The notes: generated from the letters alone by a model not told the origin. 64,000 nucleotides of DNA from Ferrovibrio sp. (GCF_019636075.1 NZ_JAHBYG010000004.1:62001-126000), one strand, 5' to 3'. Shown: positions 17,648 through 26,929, counted from the first letter of the stretch. Program-made: numbers and translations.

Positions 17648-19093
17648 TCACTCGGCGGCGGCGGCAGAGGGTGCCGCCTTGGCCTGGATATAACGATGGA
17701 TCGAATCCGCGGCCTCGCGGCCATCGCGCACCGCCCACACCACCAGCGAGGCGCCGCGCACGATGTCGCCGGCGGCATAAACGCCCGGGATCGACGTGGC
17801 ATGGCTGCGGGCATTGGCCTTCACCGTGCCCCAGCGGGTGACTTCCAGATTCGGTGCCTTGAAGCCTGCCGGCAGATCTTCCGGGTCGAAGCCCAAGGCC
17901 TTCACCACGATATCGGCGGGCTGGTCGTAATCGGCGCCTTCGATCTCCACCGGGCTCTGGCGGCCCGAGGCATCCACCGGGCCCAGCTTCATCCTGCCCA
18001 CGCGCACGGCGGAAACATTGCCCTCGCCATGGAAGGCGCGCGGCAGGGTCTGCCAGGAGAATTCCACGCCCTCTTCCTCGGCATTCTTCACTTCGCGCAT
18101 CGAGCCCGGCATGTTGGCCTTGTCGCGGCGATACAGGCAATGCACGGCGGCCGCGCCCTGGCGGATGGCGGTGCGCACGCAATCCATCGCGGTATCGCCG
18201 CCGCCGATCACCACCACGCGCTTGCCCTTGGCATCCAGCGCGCCGCTCTCGAAATCCGGCACCGCATCGCCCAGGCCATGCTTGTTGCTGGCGGTCAGGT
18301 AGGTCATCGCCGGCACGATATTGCTCAAGCCTACGCCGGGCGCCTGGATATCGCGCGCCTTATACACCCCGGTGGCGATCAGGATCGCGTCATGCTTCTT
18401 GCGCAGATCGTCCAGGCTGGCATCGCGGCCGACCTCGAAATTCAGATGGAACACCACGCCGGCCTCGCGCAGCAAAGCCGAGCGGCGCTCCACCACGCTC
18501 TTTTCCAGCTTGAAATTCGGGATGCCATAGATCAGCAGGCCGCCCGGGCGGTCGTAGCGGTCATACACATGCACGGCATAGCCCAGGCGGCGCAGCTTGT
18601 CGGCAGCCGCCAGGCCGGCCGGGCCGGCGCCGATGATGCCCACCGATTGCGGGCGCTCGCCATGCAGCGGCTTGGGCGCCTTCACCCAGCCATTGGTGAA
18701 GGCGGTTTCGGTGATGTATTTCTCGATCGAGCCGATGGTGACGGTGCCATGGCCGGATTGCTCGATCACGCAATTGCCTTCGCACAGACGGTCCTGCGGG
18801 CAGATGCGGCCGCAGATTTCCGGCATCGAGTTGGTGGCCGACGACAGCTCGTAGGCCTCTTCCAGCCGGCCCTCGGCGGTCATGCGCAGCCAGTCGGGGA
18901 TATTGTTGTGCAAGGGGCAGTGAACCTGACAGAACGGCACGCCGCATTGCGAACAGCGCGAGGCCTGCTGGCCGGCCTTCTCGGCGGCGAATTCCCGGTA
19001 GATCTCGTCGAAATCCTGGGCGCGCTCGGCGGCTGCACGCTTGTCGGGCATCGACTGGGCCAGAGACACGAATTTCAACATTTTCTCGGCCAT
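17648..19093 (-). CDS. gltD: Glutamate synthase (NADPH) small subunit
   Basis: The 481-aa beta subunit carries electrons from NADPH via FAD and two 4Fe-4S clusters to GltB. The N-terminus has CSQCGVPFCQVHC and CGRICPQDRLCEGNC, ligating the clusters. GAGPAGLAAADKLRRLGY binds FAD, and GGGDTAMDCVRTA binds NADPH. The ATG at 19093 (MAEKMLKF) is preferred over the extended frame because the family starts there and CAGGAGCATCCGGCC precedes it. It is first in the gltD-gltB operon. The upstream 295 bp contain direct and inverted repeats. Confidence 0.97.
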   Translation of the reverse strand: MAEKMLKFVSLAQSMPDKRAAAERAQDFDEIYREFAAEKAGQQASRCSQCGVPFCQVHCPLHNNIPDWLRMTAEGRLEEAYELSSATNSMPEICGRICPQDRLCEGNCVIEQSGHGTVTIGSIEKYITETAFTNGWVKAPKPLHGERPQSVGIIGAGPAGLAAADKLRRLGYAVHVYDRYDRPGGLLIYGIPNFKLEKSVVERRSALLREAGVVFHLNFEVGRDASLDDLRKKHDAILIATGVYKARDIQAPGVGLSNIVPAMTYLTASNKHGLGDAVPDFESGALDAKGKRVVVIGGGDTAMDCVRTAIRQGAAAVHCLYRRDKANMPGSMREVKNAEEEGVEFSWQTLPRAFHGEGNVSAVRVGRMKLGPVDASGRQSPVEIEGADYDQPADIVVKALGFDPEDLPAGFKAPNLEVTRWGTVKANARSHATSIPGVYAAGDIVRGASLVVWAVRDGREAADSIHRYIQAKAAPSAAAAE

Positions 19094-19388
19094 GGCCGGA
19101 TGCTCCTGGGGCGAAAGCAAGACGTGCAGGGGGCGAAGGTAAGACGTGCAGGGGGCTGGGGGCAGGCAACGCCCGGCGCGCAGGGTTATGCCGCTGCAGG
19201 CCGGTCTGGCCCTGCTTTTATTATCCAACCGAGTCTTCTGCAAGCAAAAAATCACCAATAGGACAATATTACTGACCTATTAATGAATCCGATACGCGCA
19301 GCCCAACCGGCATCAGCACGCGGGCAGGGTGTTGTGGGCGGTATATAGTTCCGTTTCGGTCCTATTATTCGTCTTGAATTTCAATACA
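19094..19388. other. gltD upstream region with direct and inverted repeats
   Basis: No gene is seen. A 22-bp unit is duplicated in tandem at 19113-19134 and 19135-19156 (core AAGACGTGCAGGGGGC), placing CCCCCTGCACGTCTT twice just before the gltD ribosome site on the minus strand. An inverted repeat AATAGG/CCTATT spans 19257-19281, with another CCTATT at 19361-19366. These may be regulator sites within the promoter of gltDB. Confidence 0.6.
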
Positions 19389-20540
19389 TTAACGGGGTGA
19401 TGCGGCTCTGAGGCCAAAAAATGGGCGGAGCCAGGGCAACCGCCGCACCAGAGCAAAGCCAAGCCAGCAGGCCAGGGCAGTGGCGCCCAGGATCACCGCC
19501 ATCTCGGCCAGGGCGGACAGCCCGGCATCGCGCAGGCCATGGCCCACCAGCACGATCACGGTCTGGTGCAGGATATAGAAGGGAAACACCGCCTCGGTGA
19601 GATAGCGCCGGGCCGGGCCGTCATGGTTCAGCCAGATCTGCGCAAAGCCCAGCAGGGCCAGGATCAGGCCCCATTGCTGCAACGCCCAGGCGGCATCGCG
19701 CAGCGGCACCAATGCCGCCGGCTGCCACCCGAACCGCCAGAGCAGCAGCCCGCCATAACCCGCCAGGCCCAGCCCCAGGGCCGGCCAGCGCAGGGCGCGG
19801 ATGCCGGCCCATATAGCCGGCTGCCGGGCGATCAGGAAGCCGAACAGGAACAGCCCGCCATAGGCGGCATGCAGATACCAGTCATCCACCAGGGCATGGC
19901 TTTGGCCGAAGATCGGCCGCAGCCAGATCCGCAGCCCGGCCAGCAGCAGCCAGGGCAGCAGCAGCAGGCGCCAGCCACGCAGCCACCCGGCCAGTCCGGC
20001 CTCCATGGCCGGCCAGATGCCGCCGGGCAGCGCAGTGCGCGCCAGCAGCACCAGCATCGTATAGGCCCACAGATAGGGCACGAACCACAGGTGATTCCAG
20101 GTCGGCACCAGCAAGGGCTGCCCGCCCGGCCGCCAGCCATCGTAAAAGCTCAGATAGGCGATATAGAAATCCAGCCAGGAGCCGGCATAGCCCAGCTTCT
20201 CCACGATCTCGCAATAAGTCTGCGGCGGCACGATCACCAGCATGCCGAAAACCAGCGGCAGCAGCAGGCGCCTGCTGCGTTGGCCGATCAGGGCGCGCAT
20301 GCTCGGCCCGGCCTTGTCGGCCATGAAGCGCGTGGCCACGCCGGCAATCAGAAACAGCAGGCTCAGCCGCCAGGGATTGCTGAGCAGCATCAGCGGTTCG
20401 ATCAGCGGCCCGGCATGGCGGCTTTTCACATGCCAATCCCAGGTCACGAAGAACATGCCGATATGGTAGAAAATCAGCAGGCCGAACGCGATGATGCGCA
20501 GCCAATCCAGATCGAAGCGCCGCTCCGCCACGGGCGTCAT
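19389..20540 (-). CDS. Acyltransferase 3 family membrane protein
   Basis: The 383-aa polytopic protein starts RRFDLDWLRIIAFGLLIFYHIGMFF, shown here as the conserved D-x-x-R and YH motifs of acyltransferase 3 (OpgC/OafA-type). About ten hydrophobic segments follow. LTEAVFPFYILHQTVIV near residue 320 matches the conserved late helix. Such enzymes move an acyl group from acyl-CoA to an exported sugar or peptide; the acceptor is unknown. It lies 3 bp downstream of the ABM monooxygenase-like gene, and the two are probably cotranscribed. Confidence 0.88.
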   Translation of the reverse strand: MTPVAERRFDLDWLRIIAFGLLIFYHIGMFFVTWDWHVKSRHAGPLIEPLMLLSNPWRLSLLFLIAGVATRFMADKAGPSMRALIGQRSRRLLLPLVFGMLVIVPPQTYCEIVEKLGYAGSWLDFYIAYLSFYDGWRPGGQPLLVPTWNHLWFVPYLWAYTMLVLLARTALPGGIWPAMEAGLAGWLRGWRLLLLPWLLLAGLRIWLRPIFGQSHALVDDWYLHAAYGGLFLFGFLIARQPAIWAGIRALRWPALGLGLAGYGGLLLWRFGWQPAALVPLRDAAWALQQWGLILALLGFAQIWLNHDGPARRYLTEAVFPFYILHQTVIVLVGHGLRDAGLSALAEMAVILGATALACWLGFALVRRLPWLRPFFGLRAASPR

Positions 20541-20543
20541 GGC

Positions 20544-20906
20544 TCAGCTTTCAGACCTCGCATCATGGTGAACCGCGCGGCTGTCGTCGGGCGCCTGGGC
20601 GCGGTCGTTGAGGCCGTAATCGCGCAGCACCTGGGCCACCCGCAAACGGTAATCGGCGAAAATGCCGCCGCGCCCGGCTTGTTGCGCGGCACGATGAACC
20701 GACAGGTTGCGCCATTGCTGCACGGCCTGCTCGTCGCGGAAAAACGAGATCGACAGCATCTTGCCGGGATTGGTGATGCTCTGAAACCGCTCCACGGAAA
20801 TGAAGCCGTCGATCTGCTCCAGCTCGCCGCGCAGCCTGGCGGCGATATCCAGATAGGCATCGCGCCGGCCATCGGCCGGGGTCACTTCAAAGATGATGGC
20901 GATCAT
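20544..20906 (-). CDS. Antibiotic biosynthesis monooxygenase (ABM) domain protein
   Basis: The 120-aa protein is a dimeric alpha-beta barrel (ABM) of the YgiN type. EVTPADGRRDAYLDIAARL at the start and QIDGFISVERFQS near residue 32 are characteristic. SFFRDEQAVQQWRN follows, then an HRAAQQAGR helix. These domains act as quinol or heme-related monooxygenases or as unknown detoxifying proteins; the substrate is not evident. Its stop sits 3 bp before the acyltransferase start on the same strand. Confidence 0.88.
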   Translation of the reverse strand: MIAIIFEVTPADGRRDAYLDIAARLRGELEQIDGFISVERFQSITNPGKMLSISFFRDEQAVQQWRNLSVHRAAQQAGRGGIFADYRLRVAQVLRDYGLNDRAQAPDDSRAVHHDARSES

Positions 20907-20963
20907 GGGGCCTCCCGCCGTTCTTTCGCGCCAGTATAGCGGAAAAAAGCGGGGGGCGGCGGA

Positions 20964-21938
20964 TCAGCTGAAACGCGGCTCGAATTTGCCGCCGCCGCGG
21001 CGGAAGCGGATCAGCCAGGTGTCGATCAGGCCCTCGGCCGGGCGCGGCGCGATGCCCAGATCGGCAAAGCCCGGGGCGCCCGCGGTCGCCACATTGTCAG
21101 ACCCCAGCAGGGTGATCTGGTCACGGGTGATCGGCGCCTTGAACGGCAGCGGCAGGATTTCGAACACCCAAGCCAGCGGCTTCAGCAGCGCACCCGGCAC
21201 CGGCAGCAGCAGGCGCTTCTTCTGGATCGTATCCAGGGTCAGCCGCATCAATTCGGCGAAGCTGTACACTTTCGGCCCGCCCAGCTCGAAGGTCTTGCCG
21301 GCGGCGCTGTCCAGGGTCAGCGCGCGCAGGGCGGCCTCGGCCACATCGCCCACATAGACCGGCTGGAATTTGGTCTGTCCGCCATCGATCAGCGGCAGCG
21401 CCGGCACGAAACCGGCCATGGCGGCAAAGCGGTTGAAGAAGTCGTCCTCGGGCCCGAAAATCACGCTGGGACGCAGGATCACGGCGCCCGGCATATGCTT
21501 GCGGATGCCGGCCTCGCCGGCCGCCTTGGTCTGGGCGTATTTGGAGGGGCTTTCCGCATCGGCGCCGATCGCCGAGAGATGCACAAGCTGCTTCACCCCG
21601 GCTTCCTTGGCGCATTTGGCAATCACTTCGGCGCCGAAAGCCTGCACGGCGTTGAAACGCTGCGGCCCGCCCTCGGCCAGGATGCCCACGCAATTATAGG
21701 CGTAATCGGCGCCTTTCAGCGCATTGGCCACCGAAACCGGCACCCGCACATTGGCCTGCACGATCTGCACCTGGCCAACCTGGCCCATCGGCTTGAGAAA
21801 CAGCCCCTGATCCGGCCGGCGGATCGCCACCCGCACGCGCGCCCCCTGCTCCACCAGCCGCTTGACGATATACCGGCCGACAAAGCCGGAACCGCCGAAA
21901 ACCACGACAAGCTTGTTATGCAAGGCAGAATGCGACAT
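20964..21938 (-). CDS. Complex I NDUFA9-like NAD(P)-binding protein
   Basis: The 324-aa atypical SDR resembles the NDUFA9 family of complex I accessory subunits. It opens with the Rossmann motif VVVFGGSGFVGRYIVKRL, then YNCVGILAEGG and HLSAIGADAESPSKYAQTKAAGE, where YxxxK is present. RPSVIFGPEDDFFNRFA follows. The family is typical of Alphaproteobacteria. The ATG at 21938 (MSHSALHNK) is chosen because the upstream frame runs through promoter-like DNA; an ATG at 21962 is possible. In bacteria the role in NADH:quinone oxidoreductase is not certain. Confidence 0.9.
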   Translation of the reverse strand: MSHSALHNKLVVVFGGSGFVGRYIVKRLVEQGARVRVAIRRPDQGLFLKPMGQVGQVQIVQANVRVPVSVANALKGADYAYNCVGILAEGGPQRFNAVQAFGAEVIAKCAKEAGVKQLVHLSAIGADAESPSKYAQTKAAGEAGIRKHMPGAVILRPSVIFGPEDDFFNRFAAMAGFVPALPLIDGGQTKFQPVYVGDVAEAALRALTLDSAAGKTFELGGPKVYSFAELMRLTLDTIQKKRLLLPVPGALLKPLAWVFEILPLPFKAPITRDQITLLGSDNVATAGAPGFADLGIAPRPAEGLIDTWLIRFRRGGGKFEPRFS

Positions 21939-22078
21939 GGGGAAAACTCCGCGCCGGGGCATGGTCACAGGGGGTGTTGCGTTGCGCCGCACTATACCCG
22001 ATCCGGCGCCGCAGCCAATGCTTCGGATTGACCGCCTGAGGGGCTGGGCCTGGGGGGCGACGAAAGAAGAAGAACCAG

Positions 22079-22263
22079 GCATGGACCCAATCTCCCACAG
22101 CGTCACCCCCGGATTTATTCCGGGGGTCCATCTTTCAGCGGCTATGCTGCGTTGGGCATGGACCCTCGGCCAGGAGTGCTGCCTGGGTCCGAGGGTGACG
22201 GACTAAAATAGTGTCGGGCATGGCCCCTCGGCCAGGAGTGCTGCCTGGGCCCGAGGGTGACGG
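22079..22263. repeat. Palindromic intergenic repeat cluster R2
   Basis: A C-type hairpin (CCCCCGGA-n5-TCCGGGGG) at about 22104-22130 is followed by two long B-type hairpins with arms ACCCTCGG/CCGAGGGT (about 22160-22197) and GCCCCTCGG/CCGAGGG (about 22222-22260). Each B loop reads CCAGGAGTGCTGCCTGG, itself a small hairpin. It lies between flgD and the NDUFA9-like gene, both minus-strand. Confidence 0.85.
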
Positions 22264-22303
22264 TTGGGGCGGAAGGCCAGGAGTGCCGCCCCGGCCCGGC
22301 CGG

Positions 22304-22975
22304 TCAGGTCGGCTTGCGGGCCAGCACCACGTCGTCGGGGTCGATGGCGAGCTGGCCCACCACCAGATAGGTGCTGCCATTGATGGTTTCCACCGCGTCC
22401 ACCACGCCGCGCACCAGGGTGTCGGTGGTCAGCGCGGTGCCGCTGCTGTCCTTGGCCACCACTTCCAGGGTGTAGAGGCCGCCATCGCTTTCGGTGCCGC
22501 CATCGCTGTTGCTGCCGTCCCAGTCGAAATCATGGCGGCCGCTGCTGGCATCGCCGGTGGTGGTGTAGACTAGGCTGCCGCTGGAATCGTAGACATTGAG
22601 GGTGACGCTGGAGGCGCCGCTGGGCACGCCGTAAGACCAGCTGGCCACGCCGTCTTCCAGGTAAGTGGTGTCGCCCGGCGCCTGCACCTCCTGGCCGATA
22701 TAGGCCAGGGCATCGGAGGCCTTGCCGCTGGTCAGGGCTGCGAGGATTTCTTCCAGTTTGCCGGTCTGCTGAATCTGCTGCTCCACCTGGGAGAACTGCA
22801 CCAGCTGCGAGGTGAATTCCTTCGGGTCCATCGGATCGGTGGGATCCTGGTTCTTCAACTGCGTGGTGAGCAGTTTGAGGAAGGTCTCCATATCGGCGGT
22901 GAGCGTATTGCTCGCCGTGCTGGTGGAAGACGTGCTGGTGCTGGCGGTGCTGGTGCTGGAGGAAATCGTGGTCAT
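22304..22975 (-). CDS. flgD: Flagellar hook assembly scaffold FlgD
   Basis: The 223-aa export-secreted hook cap. A Ser/Thr-rich N-terminus (residues 1-28) leads into the FlgD core TFLKLLTTQLKNQDPTDPMD and FTSQLVQFSQVEQQIQ. A C-terminal beta domain with the GLYTLEVVAKDS strand follows. Length matches the family. It is the last gene of the flgE-flgK-flgL-flgD operon, 11 bp after flgL. The cap is required for hook polymerisation and leaves the hook once it is complete. Confidence 0.95.
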   Translation of the reverse strand: MTTISSSTSTASTSTSSTSTASNTLTADMETFLKLLTTQLKNQDPTDPMDPKEFTSQLVQFSQVEQQIQQTGKLEEILAALTSGKASDALAYIGQEVQAPGDTTYLEDGVASWSYGVPSGASSVTLNVYDSSGSLVYTTTGDASSGRHDFDWDGSNSDGGTESDGGLYTLEVVAKDSSGTALTTDTLVRGVVDAVETINGSTYLVVGQLAIDPDDVVLARKPT

Positions 22976-22986
22976 GGCGCGGCTCC

Positions 22987-24009
22987 TTATTTCAGATAAT
23001 TGACGAGCGAAAGCGAGAAGCTGTCGGACAGCACCGCATAGGTGGCTTCCAGGGATGCCTGCAGGCTTTTGATATTCACCGACACTTCCGCCACATCGGC
23101 TTCCTGGATGCCGGCGATACGCTTTTTCAGCAGGTCGGTGTTGCTGGCATGGCGGCTCTGCACCTCGGTGAGGCGCTGCTGCACATAGCCATTCTCCGAT
23201 GCGGTGGTTTGCAGCGAGGTGATGGATGTGCGCAGTTGCTTCAGCGCGTCGTCCACCCGGGTCTGGTAATTCGCCGGATCGCCGGAGATATCGGCGGTGG
23301 CATCGCGGAAGCGCACCAGCGCGTCGATCACCTGCTGGATGCCGGGATCGGTGGCGGCGATGCCGTAGCTCACGCGCTCGTTGTCGTCCACATACAGCGC
23401 GATGCCGTCGGTGTCGTAGAAATTATCCTGCGATGCGGCCGCGCTGTTCAGATAGGGCGGCTGCGGGCTGCTGGCGGCATCGGTGGCCACGCTGAGCGGA
23501 TCGTCGTAGCCCGTATCGCCCGGCACGGCACCGGCGGCATATTGCGTGGGGATCGAGGAAAGCTGGCCGCTGATCGGCGCATCGCCGTAATTGCCGCCGG
23601 AAAACAGATAGCGGTCGCCATCCTTCACCAGCAGCGCCGAACCGATCTGATCCAGCAGTGCATTGGCCTGGCTGGCGGGGGCGGAGGTGGCGGCAAAGGT
23701 GGTGTCGCGGTTCTTGATCATCAGGTCCATCGCCTCGGTGGCGATGTCGATGATGCGCTCCATGCTCACGGTGTAGAGCGATACGCGGTTCTGCACCGTG
23801 GTGGTGCCGCTCTGATAGGCGCTGGAGGCGGAAAGCTGGTTCTTCAGCCAGCCGAGTTCCTGCGCCTGGGATGCCACGCCCACCAGGCCGTTGCTTTTCA
23901 GGCCCGAGGAAAGCTGCGCATTCTGGGTGTTGAGCTGGCTGTTGAGCTGCTTGATGATCTGGGTGGCGGCCAGGTTGCGCGCCAGTTGCGTGGTGCCGGT
24001 GACAGCCAT
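22987..24009 (-). CDS. flgL: Flagellar hook-filament junction protein FlgL
   Basis: The 340-aa HAP3 protein of the flagellin superfamily. The N-terminal QIIKQLNSQLNTQNAQLSSG helix and the C-terminal LQASLEATYAVLSDSFSLSLVNYL helix are the paired coiled ends that lock flagellin subunits to the hook. A variable Ser/Asp-rich middle is usual. It follows flgK by 5 bp. Motif quality is good, although FlgL and divergent flagellins can be confused; the position beside flgK settles it. Confidence 0.92.
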   Translation of the reverse strand: MAVTGTTQLARNLAATQIIKQLNSQLNTQNAQLSSGLKSNGLVGVASQAQELGWLKNQLSASSAYQSGTTTVQNRVSLYTVSMERIIDIATEAMDLMIKNRDTTFAATSAPASQANALLDQIGSALLVKDGDRYLFSGGNYGDAPISGQLSSIPTQYAAGAVPGDTGYDDPLSVATDAASSPQPPYLNSAAASQDNFYDTDGIALYVDDNERVSYGIAATDPGIQQVIDALVRFRDATADISGDPANYQTRVDDALKQLRTSITSLQTTASENGYVQQRLTEVQSRHASNTDLLKKRIAGIQEADVAEVSVNIKSLQASLEATYAVLSDSFSLSLVNYLK

Positions 24010-24014
24010 GGTGA

Positions 24015-25442
24015 TTACCTTCCGATGCTCATCAGTTCGTCGTACATGCTGATGATGCTGTTCAGCACATTGGCCAGCGCGGCATAATTGTTTTGCAGCA
24101 ATTGCAGCTGCGCCAGTTCGGTATCGATATCCACGCCCTTGGTATCCTGCAGCTTGATCTCCACGGTGGATTTCAGGCTGCTGGCCGCGGCCTGATCGGT
24201 GGTGGCTTCGCTGGCGGCGCGGGCGTGATACGACAGGATGCCGCTGACCAGGCCGCTCAGCGTGGTGCTGCTTAAGCGCAAGCCGTTGGGGGCGCTGGCG
24301 GGATTGCTGGCATCGGCGGTGATCTGCGTGGTGGCCATGGCCTGCTGCACGGCGCCGGCGCGGCCGGTCAGCAGGTCGTCGGCGGTGGCGGCAACGATCA
24401 GCGAGCTGGCAATCCGTGCATCGGCCGGCGCGGTGGGATCGACCTCGAAAAACACCTCGGCATCGGCGGTGTCGGGATCGTCATAGGCGGCATTCACCAC
24501 ATCCATGATGTTTTGCGCCAGCGCATCCAGCTGGTTCATCATCTTGGCCAGGCCGGCGCGATTGGGGTCGCTGCTGGCAAGCGCGGCCGCGCTGGTATCC
24601 AGGAAATCCAGCTGACCCTGCAATGCGCCCCCGGCCAGGCCGGCGGTTACATCGCTGCCGCCATTGCCCGGGCCAGCATTCAGGATCGTGTTGCTATCGG
24701 CATCGTAGCGGAATGTCTGCGCCTGGGTGCCGGCCACGATCTGCACGCCATTGGCGGAATACACGCTCATCGCCCCGCGATCGTCCACCAGCACCTTGAT
24801 ATCGGTCTGTGCGGCGATCTTGGCCAGTTCGGCATCGCGCAGATCCTGCAGATCGGCCACGCTCTGGCCGGCATTCTGCTGCGCCACGATCTGGCTGTTC
24901 AGCGATGCGATGCGGGCGGCGGCATCGTTGATGCCGGTCAGGCCGGACTGGATGCTGTCTTGCGATGCCAGGCGCAGGCTGTTTTCCTGCGCCGCCAGCC
25001 GCGCGATTTCGCTCAGCATCTGTTTGCCGCGATTGATCACCTGGGCTTTCAGGTCGGCGGATTCCGGCGTGGCTTCCAGATCCTTCCAGGCCTGCTCGAA
25101 CTGGCTGAGCGCCTGGCCCAGCGCGGTCTGGTCGCTGCTGCTCTCGGAAGCGCCCAGCAGGCCGGCCAGCTTGTTCATGTTGGCCAGTTGCGCATCGGCC
25201 AGGCCGAGGCCGGATACCGAACTGTAATAGCTCTGGCTCAGCATGCTGTCGGAAACCCGCAGGATGCTGCTTACCCGGCCGGCCATCGGCAGGCCGTTCA
25301 CCGCCTGGGTGGTGAGCGTGGCATAGCGCCGCGAATAATCGGCATTCTGCGCGTTGGAGACATTGCCCGAGAGAATGGCGCTCTGGGTCTGCAAGCTGGA
25401 CAGCCCGGATGTGGCAGTGCTGAGTGCGGCCGAGAGCGACAT
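24015..25442 (-). CDS. flgK: Flagellar hook-associated protein FlgK
   Basis: The 475-aa HAP1 protein. It begins with a hook-family helix, SLSAALSTATSGLSSLQTQS, then the NVSNAQNADYSRRYATLTTQ motif. The C-terminal QLQLLQNNYAALANVLNSI helix closes the pair. The bulk between is a variable middle domain. It sits 26 bp after flgE and 5 bp before flgL, so the operon order is flgE-flgK-flgL-flgD. FlgK joins hook to filament. Confidence 0.93.
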   Translation of the reverse strand: MSLSAALSTATSGLSSLQTQSAILSGNVSNAQNADYSRRYATLTTQAVNGLPMAGRVSSILRVSDSMLSQSYYSSVSGLGLADAQLANMNKLAGLLGASESSSDQTALGQALSQFEQAWKDLEATPESADLKAQVINRGKQMLSEIARLAAQENSLRLASQDSIQSGLTGINDAAARIASLNSQIVAQQNAGQSVADLQDLRDAELAKIAAQTDIKVLVDDRGAMSVYSANGVQIVAGTQAQTFRYDADSNTILNAGPGNGGSDVTAGLAGGALQGQLDFLDTSAAALASSDPNRAGLAKMMNQLDALAQNIMDVVNAAYDDPDTADAEVFFEVDPTAPADARIASSLIVAATADDLLTGRAGAVQQAMATTQITADASNPASAPNGLRLSSTTLSGLVSGILSYHARAASEATTDQAAASSLKSTVEIKLQDTKGVDIDTELAQLQLLQNNYAALANVLNSIISMYDELMSIGR

Positions 25443-25468
25443 GGTTTATGCCTCCTGCTTGCGCGGCT

Positions 25469-26803
25469 TTAGCGGCGGATGTTGATGGTTTCCTGCAGCA
25501 GCTCGTCGGCCACCGTGATCATGCGTGCATTGGCCGAATAGGCCCGCTGCGCCACGATCATCTTGGAAAACTCTTCCGCGATATCCACGTTGGATTGTTC
25601 GATGGCGGCGGAGACCAGGCTGCCCAGGCCGCTGGAGCCAGCGGTGTTGAGCACGGCGGTGCCCGAGCCCGGGGTGGCGGCGAAGGCATTGCCGTCCACG
25701 CGGTCGAGTTCGGTGGGATCGCGGAACTTGGCCAGCGGAATCTGGAAGAACTTCTTCACATTGCCATTGTCGAAGGTGACCGAGACGAAACCGTTTTCGT
25801 CGATCGCCAGGCTTTTGAAATTGCCGCGCGGCACGCCGTTCTGCGCGATATCGTTCAGGCTCAGCGTGGTGCCGCCGAATTGCGTGGTGCCATTGGTGGA
25901 ATTGAAGCTGCCGAGATCGAGGTTGATCGCCTGGCTGCTGCCATCGCCGAAGAAATCCACATTGAAACTCAGCGCGGCATCGTCGCCGGCGGCCTGGCTG
26001 CCGGGTGCGGTCAGGCCGCCGCCGCCGGTGATGGCGCCGATGGTGCCGGCATTGCCCAGGCTGCCGAAGGTGAGGCTGGCCGGGCCGAAAGTCTGCGTGG
26101 CGCCGGTATCGTCCACCGTGGAGATGGTGACTTCCCATTCATTGGCGGCGTTGCGGGTCCAGGTCAGATCCAAGGTGCGGGCATTGCCCAGCGCGTCGTA
26201 AACCTGGATCGAATTGGCCGCCAGGGTGGCCGGCAGGTTGCCGCTGGTATCCAGGGCATTGGCCGGCAGGATGGCGGAATATTCGATATTGCTGGTGGCC
26301 ACCGGCGCATCCAGCAGATCGGATACCCGCACCTCGCTGGTGGCCGAGGTATCCACCACGCCGGTGGTGGGGTCCACCGTCCAGCCCTGCAGGTAATAGC
26401 CTGAGGAATTGACCAGATAGCCGGCCGAGTTCTGCGTGAAATCGCCCAGCCGCGTGTAATACGACGTATCCTCGAAAATCGTGTTGCCGGTGGTGGGGTC
26501 GATGCCGATGGCGCGCGATACCGGGATGAAGCCGTCGCCGGAAACCGCCACCGAGGTAGTGGAACTCACCTGCGCGATGGCGCCCTGGGCGTTGTTGGCG
26601 AAGAACGGACGGTTCTGCACGCCGCCGGGCGAATGGGTGTTCGCCTGGGCGCTGGATTGCGTCACCAGCGTGGAAAAGCGCGATTCCACCTTCTTGTAGC
26701 CGGGCGTGCTGGCATTGGCGACGTTGTCGGAAATATAGCCGATGGCGGTGGCCTGGCCGTTGAGGCCGGAAATCGCGCTTTGCAGGGCGGCAGAGATCGA
26801 CAT
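25469..26803 (-). CDS. flgE: Flagellar hook protein FlgE
   Basis: The 444-aa hook subunit. The N-terminal SISAALQSAISGLNGQ and DNVANASTPGYKKVE, and the C-terminal NVDIAEEFSKMIVAQRAYSA with ITVADELLQETINIRR, define the family. The ATG at 26803 is used because the alternative ATG at 26857 lies inside the -24/-12 promoter and cannot be translated from it. CCAGGAG precedes the chosen start. It is the first gene of the hook operon and would be controlled by sigma-54 and a FlbD-like activator. Confidence 0.95.
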   Translation of the reverse strand: MSISAALQSAISGLNGQATAIGYISDNVANASTPGYKKVESRFSTLVTQSSAQANTHSPGGVQNRPFFANNAQGAIAQVSSTTSVAVSGDGFIPVSRAIGIDPTTGNTIFEDTSYYTRLGDFTQNSAGYLVNSSGYYLQGWTVDPTTGVVDTSATSEVRVSDLLDAPVATSNIEYSAILPANALDTSGNLPATLAANSIQVYDALGNARTLDLTWTRNAANEWEVTISTVDDTGATQTFGPASLTFGSLGNAGTIGAITGGGGLTAPGSQAAGDDAALSFNVDFFGDGSSQAINLDLGSFNSTNGTTQFGGTTLSLNDIAQNGVPRGNFKSLAIDENGFVSVTFDNGNVKKFFQIPLAKFRDPTELDRVDGNAFAATPGSGTAVLNTAGSSGLGSLVSAAIEQSNVDIAEEFSKMIVAQRAYSANARMITVADELLQETINIRR

Positions 26804-26845
26804 GGTGGGCTCCTGGTTCCGATGGGTTGTCTCGGCAGCCGCAGG

Positions 26846-26861
26846 AGCAAAAGCCATGCCA
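26846..26861 (-). promoter_or_regulatory. Sigma-54 promoter of the flgE operon
   Basis: On the minus strand TGGCATGGCTTTTGCT matches TGGCACG-N4-TTGCW with one change, and GG and GC are separated by exactly 10 bp. Transcription should start near 26836, about 33 bases before the flgE ATG. Flagellar hook operons in Caulobacter and related Alphaproteobacteria use sigma-54 in the same way. Confidence 0.88.
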
Positions 26862-26912
26862 ATATAGGAAAATATACTTAAGTATTTGACTGTTTAAGAG
26901 AAATTGCCAATA

Positions 26913-26929
26913 GGTTAACAGCTTTAACC
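26913..26929. promoter_or_regulatory. Inverted repeat upstream of the flgE promoter
   Basis: GGTTAA-CAGCT-TTAACC, 6-bp arms with a 5-base centre. It lies about 55 bp upstream of the sigma-54 promoter, the right distance for an enhancer-binding activator. I infer a FlbD-like or other regulator site; the sequence does not match a consensus I can name. Confidence 0.4.
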
